From NCBI RefSeq assembly GCF_014647595.1, contig NZ_BMPM01000006.1, positions 165,468 through 229,467 on the forward strand: a DNA stretch of 64,000 bases, read 5' to 3'. Of the stretch, positions 60,337 through 64,000 are shown piece by piece. This stretch comes from Paenarthrobacter histidinolovorans. GTDB taxonomy: Bacteria > Actinomycetota > Actinomycetes > Actinomycetales > Micrococcaceae. The notes below the pieces were generated by a model. The model was given only the letters and a program-made list of their open reading frames with translations, had not been told where the DNA came from and searched no databases. Made by a program: the position numbers and the translations under genes. The stretch's first letter is position 1; every line of letters starts with the position of its first letter.

Positions 60337-61926
60337 ATCACACAAGCACAGGTCGATCCGATTTACCACGGCAGCCCTTCCGTCGAAGAGGACACGATTG
60401 CGGAGGCGGTCTCGCCTGCCGTCGTCGCGCATCTCAGGCATAGGTCCGACGTCGTCCGTCACCGTGGGCGGTACGCCCTGATCAACAGCGACCTGACACC
60501 GCAACAGGCCATGGTTTCCGATCTCCTGGCCGTTCGGGCCGCCCTGGATGCCGCGGGAATCGATTTCATCCTGGTGCGGGGCAACGACGAACGGCCCGTC
60601 ATCGCCGTTGACTGGGAATCCCGCAAGGACGTCAGGGACGCACTGGTTCTCGCCTTCAAGAATGAACCCTTCTATGCCATGACGGTGGACGCCAGGAAGA
60701 AGACCTCCGTGCTGGTGGCTGACGGCGAACTCTCAGCCAACAGGAAGGCCCGTATCTTCCGCCTGTACCGCCCCCGCGTCGAGGTCGGCGGCGGCCTTTG
60801 GTACGGCCCCGCATTGGGTGTCCAGCTTGAGCTGTGGAGGTTCGAAGGGGACCACCTGGAACTCCCGGTAGAGAATTCGCTGACGCGCCGGACCATGCTC
60901 CGGCAGGACGCCGTCCGCGGAACCGTGCAGCGGCATGGCTTGGCGTGGCCCACCATCGAGAACATGTTCGCTGATCACGCCAGCGACATCGATTTCGACA
61001 TCGACATCGTTTTTTCCTGGGTTGATGGCAGCGATCCCGAGTACATCGCACGCAGGCGCGCCCAGCAGGCCGAAGCCGTCCTCGGTGAAGGCGATGACCA
61101 TGAGGCCCGTTTCCGGCAGATCAACGAGCTCAAGTACGCGCTGCGTTCGGTGCACATGTTTGCGCCGTGGATCCGGCGGATCTTTATTGCCACGGACTCT
61201 CCCGCGCCGGAGTGGCTGGCTGACCACCCCGCCGTAACGATAGTTCGGAGCGAGGAGTTCTTCGCCGATCCCTCTGTCCTGCCGACACACAATTCCCAGG
61301 CAGTGGAGTGCCAGCTCCACCACATCGAAGGCCTGTCCGAGCACTTCCTGTACTCGAACGACGACATGTTCTTTGGCCGCCCCGTGGGACCGGACATGTT
61401 CTTCACGCCAGGTGGGATTACCAAGTTCATCGAAGCGGACACCCGCATTGGACTCGGTGAAAACGACGCCGAGCGCAGCGGATTTGAGAACGCCGCCCGC
61501 GTCAACCGCAAGCTTCTCTGGGAACGCTTCGGCCGCATCACCACCCGGCACCTGGAACACACCGCTGCGCCGTTGCGGCGCAGCGTGGTGGCGCAGATGG
61601 AGAAGGAATTCCCTGCCGAGTTCGCCAAGACCGCAGGCAGCCGATTCCGCGCTGCGGACAACATCTCGGTCACCAACTCGCTGTACCACTATTACGCCCT
61701 GCTGACCGGCCGCGCGGTGACGCAGACCGCTGCCAAGGTCAGGTATGTGGACACCACTCTGTGGGCGGGCCTGCATTACCTGCCCAAGCTCCTTGCCAAG
61801 CGTCACATGGACTTCTTCTGCCTGAACGACGGCAGCTTCCCTGAGGTGGAGTCGGACGAACGCACCGAGCTGGTGACCGACTTCCTGGAGAAGTACTTCC
61901 CGGTTAAGGCCCCTTGGGAGAAATAA
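60337..61926 (+). CDS. Stealth-family sugar phosphotransferase
   Basis: About 529 residues if started at ATC 60337, or 471 from the ATG at 60511. It has the Stealth conserved regions: CR1 IDIVFSWVDGSDPEYI; CR2 INELKYALRSVHMFAPWIRRIFIATD and FLYSNDDMFFGRPV; CR3 around NRKLLWERFG and AADNISVTNSLYHYYALL; CR4 MDFFCLNDGSFPE. Stealth proteins transfer hexose 1-phosphate to make phosphodiester-linked surface glycans. A GGAGAA site lies 6 bases before an in-frame ATC, the frame is open and coding-like from there, and no ATG, GTG or TTG occurs in between. The 3' end overlaps the convergent phosphoesterase gene by 23 bases. Confidence 0.85.
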   Translation: MTQAQVDPIYHGSPSVEEDTIAEAVSPAVVAHLRHRSDVVRHRGRYALINSDLTPQQAMVSDLLAVRAALDAAGIDFILVRGNDERPVIAVDWESRKDVRDALVLAFKNEPFYAMTVDARKKTSVLVADGELSANRKARIFRLYRPRVEVGGGLWYGPALGVQLELWRFEGDHLELPVENSLTRRTMLRQDAVRGTVQRHGLAWPTIENMFADHASDIDFDIDIVFSWVDGSDPEYIARRRAQQAEAVLGEGDDHEARFRQINELKYALRSVHMFAPWIRRIFIATDSPAPEWLADHPAVTIVRSEEFFADPSVLPTHNSQAVECQLHHIEGLSEHFLYSNDDMFFGRPVGPDMFFTPGGITKFIEADTRIGLGENDAERSGFENAARVNRKLLWERFGRITTRHLEHTAAPLRRSVVAQMEKEFPAEFAKTAGSRFRAADNISVTNSLYHYYALLTGRAVTQTAAKVRYVDTTLWAGLHYLPKLLAKRHMDFFCLNDGSFPEVESDERTELVTDFLEKYFPVKAPWEK

Positions 61927-62869
61927 GCGGCAGGGACGACGTCAGGGTTCCCGGGGAAGTGTGGGCGCCCACGCGCGACTCGTGCGGAATGCGGATGCCG
62001 GCCGCTGCCAGTCGCCGCTGAACCTCCGCCGCGTCCACGGGTTCGCCCACGGTGACTCCGCCGGACATCGGAACCACGGAGTGCACAATCGTGTGCTCGT
62101 AGACGTGGATCATGTTGTACGACTGTGCGCCGTCGCGTCCCCGCTGCCCTCCGGCGCGCACGCCGAGGTCCTGGGTGTAACACGTCGCAGAGGCGACGGA
62201 CACCGGGATGCCGGCGAAGCTCGCCGTCGTGGAGTAATGCAGGTGTCCACCCAGGATGGTGCGGACGTCCGTATTACGGACGACGGCGGCCAGGGCGGCC
62301 TGGCCGCGCAGTTCCACCAGGACCGCGAGGTCCTGTACGCACGGGACCGGCGGGTGGTGCAACGCCAGGATGGTTCCGTCCGGAGCCGGTGTCGCGAGTT
62401 CGGATGCCAGCCAGTCGAGCTGGGCCTCGGACAGCTCACCGTAGTGGTGGCCCGGGACCGTGGTGTCCAGGGTAATGATGCGAAGTCCGTTGACAAAGTA
62501 GCTGCGGTCAACGGGGTCCTGCGGTTGGCTCGCTTCCGAGGCGTCCATGAACGCGGTGCGGAAGTTTGCCCGGTTGTCGTGGTTTCCCATGGCCCAGATG
62601 GCCTTGGCACCGAGCGCATCGCAAACCGGTTCAATCATGACGCGGAGGCGCTTGTAGGCTTCGAGTTCTCCCTTGTCCGCCAGGTCACCGGTGAAAATGA
62701 TGGCCGCGGGCTTGATCCGGGAAGCAATGATCTGTTGGCAGATCTCCTGGAGCCGGGCAGAACTGTCCACCGAGCCGTGGAGCGTGCCTGGTCCACCCAC
62801 CAGGTGAAGATCGCTCAAGTGCAAAAGCACATGTCCTGGGTGGGGGTACTCGGCCTCGATGAGCTCCAT
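61904..62869 (-). CDS. Metallophosphoesterase (CpdA-like cyclic nucleotide phosphodiesterase family)
   Basis: This 321-residue calcineurin-like enzyme has all metal motifs: LHLSDLHL, FTGDLADKG, AMGNHDNR, LALHHPP and LGGHLHYS. It resembles CpdA/Icc-type 3',5'-cyclic-AMP phosphodiesterases, although lipid or sugar phosphodiesters are possible. ATG at 62869 (MELIEAEYPHPG) has AAGGC at normal spacing; a TTG at 62932 is an alternative start. The 3' end overlaps the Stealth gene on the other strand by 23 bases. Confidence 0.87.
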   Translation of the reverse strand: MELIEAEYPHPGHVLLHLSDLHLVGGPGTLHGSVDSSARLQEICQQIIASRIKPAAIIFTGDLADKGELEAYKRLRVMIEPVCDALGAKAIWAMGNHDNRANFRTAFMDASEASQPQDPVDRSYFVNGLRIITLDTTVPGHHYGELSEAQLDWLASELATPAPDGTILALHHPPVPCVQDLAVLVELRGQAALAAVVRNTDVRTILGGHLHYSTTASFAGIPVSVASATCYTQDLGVRAGGQRGRDGAQSYNMIHVYEHTIVHSVVPMSGGVTVGEPVDAAEVQRRLAAAGIRIPHESRVGAHTSPGTLTSSLPLISPKGP

Positions 62870-63009
62870 AGCTTGCCTTAGCGTTTGGTGGGAGACGGCG
62901 TCCCCCGTGTCAATCCAGTAGGGCCAATCCAACCAGACAACAAGCCAACAACTGGCTAATTTCCGGCGGAATGTTGGAAAATTACTTTCCTCCCTTCGGG
63001 TTTGGCGGC

Positions 63010-63492
63010 TTAGGCCAGCGCCTTTTCCACTGCCTTCAACAGGTCTTCGGAGTCGGGCTCCACTGCGGATGGGAACCTCTCCACGAGTTCTCCGGCACGG
63101 TTAATGACGAACTTTTCGAAGTTCCACTTCACCTTGACCGGCTGGCCGTCGTCGTCCCGGGTGAGTTCGGCGAAAAGCGGGTGCTGCTCCTTGCCCAGGA
63201 CGTTCGCCTTGCTGGTCAACGGGAACGTGACGCCGAAGTTACGCTCGCAGAACTCCGCGATTTCCGCGTCGGCACCCGGCTCCTGGCCGCCGAACTGGTT
63301 GCAGGGGACGCCGAGGATCTCCAGCCCCTGGCTGCGGTACTTGCCGTACAGCTCTTCAAGGCCCGCGTATTGACGGGTGAAGCCGCACTCGGAAGCCACG
63401 TTAACCACCATCACGGCCTTGCCCTGGAACCGTCCGAAGTCGCCCTCGGAGCCATCGTTGAACGTGATGGGAATGCTGTACAGGCTGGTCAT
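63010..63492 (-). CDS. Glutathione peroxidase-family thiol peroxidase
   Basis: This 160-residue enzyme has NVASECGFTRQYAGLEELY with peroxidatic Cys36, NQFGGQEPG (Gln) and KWNFEKFVI (Trp and Asn), forming the family's catalytic tetrad. It reduces hydrogen or organic peroxides, in bacteria often with thioredoxin rather than glutathione. Length is typical. It is a Cys, not selenocysteine, form. It stands alone between the phosphoesterase and a Pro-rich protein gene. Confidence 0.95.
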   Translation of the reverse strand: MTSLYSIPITFNDGSEGDFGRFQGKAVMVVNVASECGFTRQYAGLEELYGKYRSQGLEILGVPCNQFGGQEPGADAEIAEFCERNFGVTFPLTSKANVLGKEQHPLFAELTRDDDGQPVKVKWNFEKFVINRAGELVERFPSAVEPDSEDLLKAVEKALA

Positions 63493-63588
63493 GGGATTCG
63501 CTTCCTGACGTCGTCGGCTGGCGGGATCGCCGCCATCGAGCTTACGGGAGCTGGCTGAGGGCCACGAAATGCAGGCCCTCGCCGGCGT

Positions 63589-64000
63589 CTAGGGAGCGGG
63601 AATAATGAGCGTGGACAATGGCACGATCACGCCGTCCGGCCGCTGGACCAGGTCCGGTGCGATCAGGACGTATCCGGGCGGGAGCGTCACTACAGGAAGC
63701 GCTGACGGGAGGACCGCCACCGGTGACGGCGCGGGTGCCGGGGCCACCGGCGTCGGAGCTGGCGCCACGGTTTGCGTCACCGCTGGAACTGTCGGCACCA
63801 CCACGGGTGCCGGCTCCACGACAGCGGGGGCGGGCTGCACGGCGGCGGGCGCGGGCTGCACTGCGGCGGGCGCCGGGGCAACCGGTGCAGGCGGCTCGAC
63901 GACGGCGGCTGGCGGCGGTGCGACAGCAGACTGGACGGTGGGTGCCACGACTGTTGGGGTCTGGACTGTCGGCGCCTGCTCGGTTGGCGTCTGTTCGGTT
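63589..64000 (-). CDS. C-terminus of a Pro/Ala/Val-rich protein (partial)
   Basis: The frame is open to the window edge on the minus strand, so only the C-terminal 136 residues are seen. They consist of PTEQxPT and PAPAAVQPAP-type degenerate repeats, ending in a more complex stretch LPPGYVLIAPDLVQRPDGVIVPLSTLIIPAP. Such tails are extended linkers in exported or wall-associated actinobacterial proteins; what precedes it is outside the window. Function unknown. Confidence 0.6.
   Translation of the reverse strand, partial: TEQTPTEQAPTVQTPTVVAPTVQSAVAPPPAAVVEPPAPVAPAPAAVQPAPAAVQPAPAVVEPAPVVVPTVPAVTQTVAPAPTPVAPAPAPSPVAVLPSALPVVTLPPGYVLIAPDLVQRPDGVIVPLSTLIIPAP

Noticed and set aside
1..64000. Mobile element or prophage content
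   Set aside because: I saw no transposase, integrase, phage structural gene, terminal inverted repeats with target duplication, or tRNA attachment site.

Overview
The window is GC-rich actinobacterial chromosome. Frequent GTG and TTG starts, the RamB-aceA-aceB glyoxylate-shunt arrangement, a LytR_C-domain protein and above all two GH91 inulin fructotransferase-type proteins point to Arthrobacter or a close relative (Paenarthrobacter/Pseudarthrobacter). I see no rRNA, tRNA, insertion sequence, prophage or CRISPR array. It reads as a catabolic chromosome segment built from substrate-specific modules, each with its own regulator, separated by unusually long intergenic palindromes.

Layout. 1-1353: end of an SDR-type epimerase and two tandem paralogous membrane proteins. 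1556-6200: an MHS-family metabolite/H+ symporter, an OmpR-type two-component system and an orphan TAXI solute-binding protein with no TRAP permease. 6244-10544: pyridoxine kinase, an orphan cytochrome b, a TetR regulator and a sugar-porter-type MFS protein. 10940-15807: ramB, aceA and aceB (glyoxylate shunt and its regulator). 16033-17226: a CynX/NimT-type MFS permease. 17312-30491: a ROK repressor divergent from a 12-kb operon with four Gfo/Idh/MocA oxidoreductases, one degenerate Gfo/Idh-like protein, an ABC sugar importer, two TIM-barrel isomerase/epimerase-like proteins, a cytosolic beta-propeller and an UPF0303 protein. I infer oxidation to a 3-keto-sugar followed by elimination or isomerisation. 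30533-36531: a CitAB/DcuSR-like two-component system divergent from tctCBA plus a universal stress protein (tricarboxylate uptake).

36604-46556 is the most distinctive locus: an inulin pathway running through a cyclic disaccharide. A secreted (Tat signal) GH91 inulin fructotransferase would convert inulin to difructose anhydride III (DFA III). An ABC importer would take it up, a second GH91 protein without a signal peptide would open the anhydride to inulobiose, a cytosolic GH32 enzyme would split that to fructose, and a PfkB-type fructokinase would phosphorylate it. A LacI regulator sits inside the operon, and two related operator-like sites lie in the divergent promoter region.

46634-51249: GNAT acetyltransferase, glycogen-debranching-like glucosidase, GT4 glycosyltransferase and a FrnE/DsbA-like protein. 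51330-57324: an arabinoside module (GH51 arabinofuranosidase, ABC importer, LacI regulator). 57440-64000: TetR regulator, LytR_C protein with a small overlapping ParB-like protein, HAD phosphatase, a Stealth phosphotransferase that may start at a non-canonical ATC codon, a metallophosphoesterase, glutathione peroxidase, and the Pro/Ala/Val-rich C-terminus of a protein running off the window. None of the three sugar ABC importers has its own ATPase, so a shared MsiK/UgpC-type ATPase elsewhere is implied.
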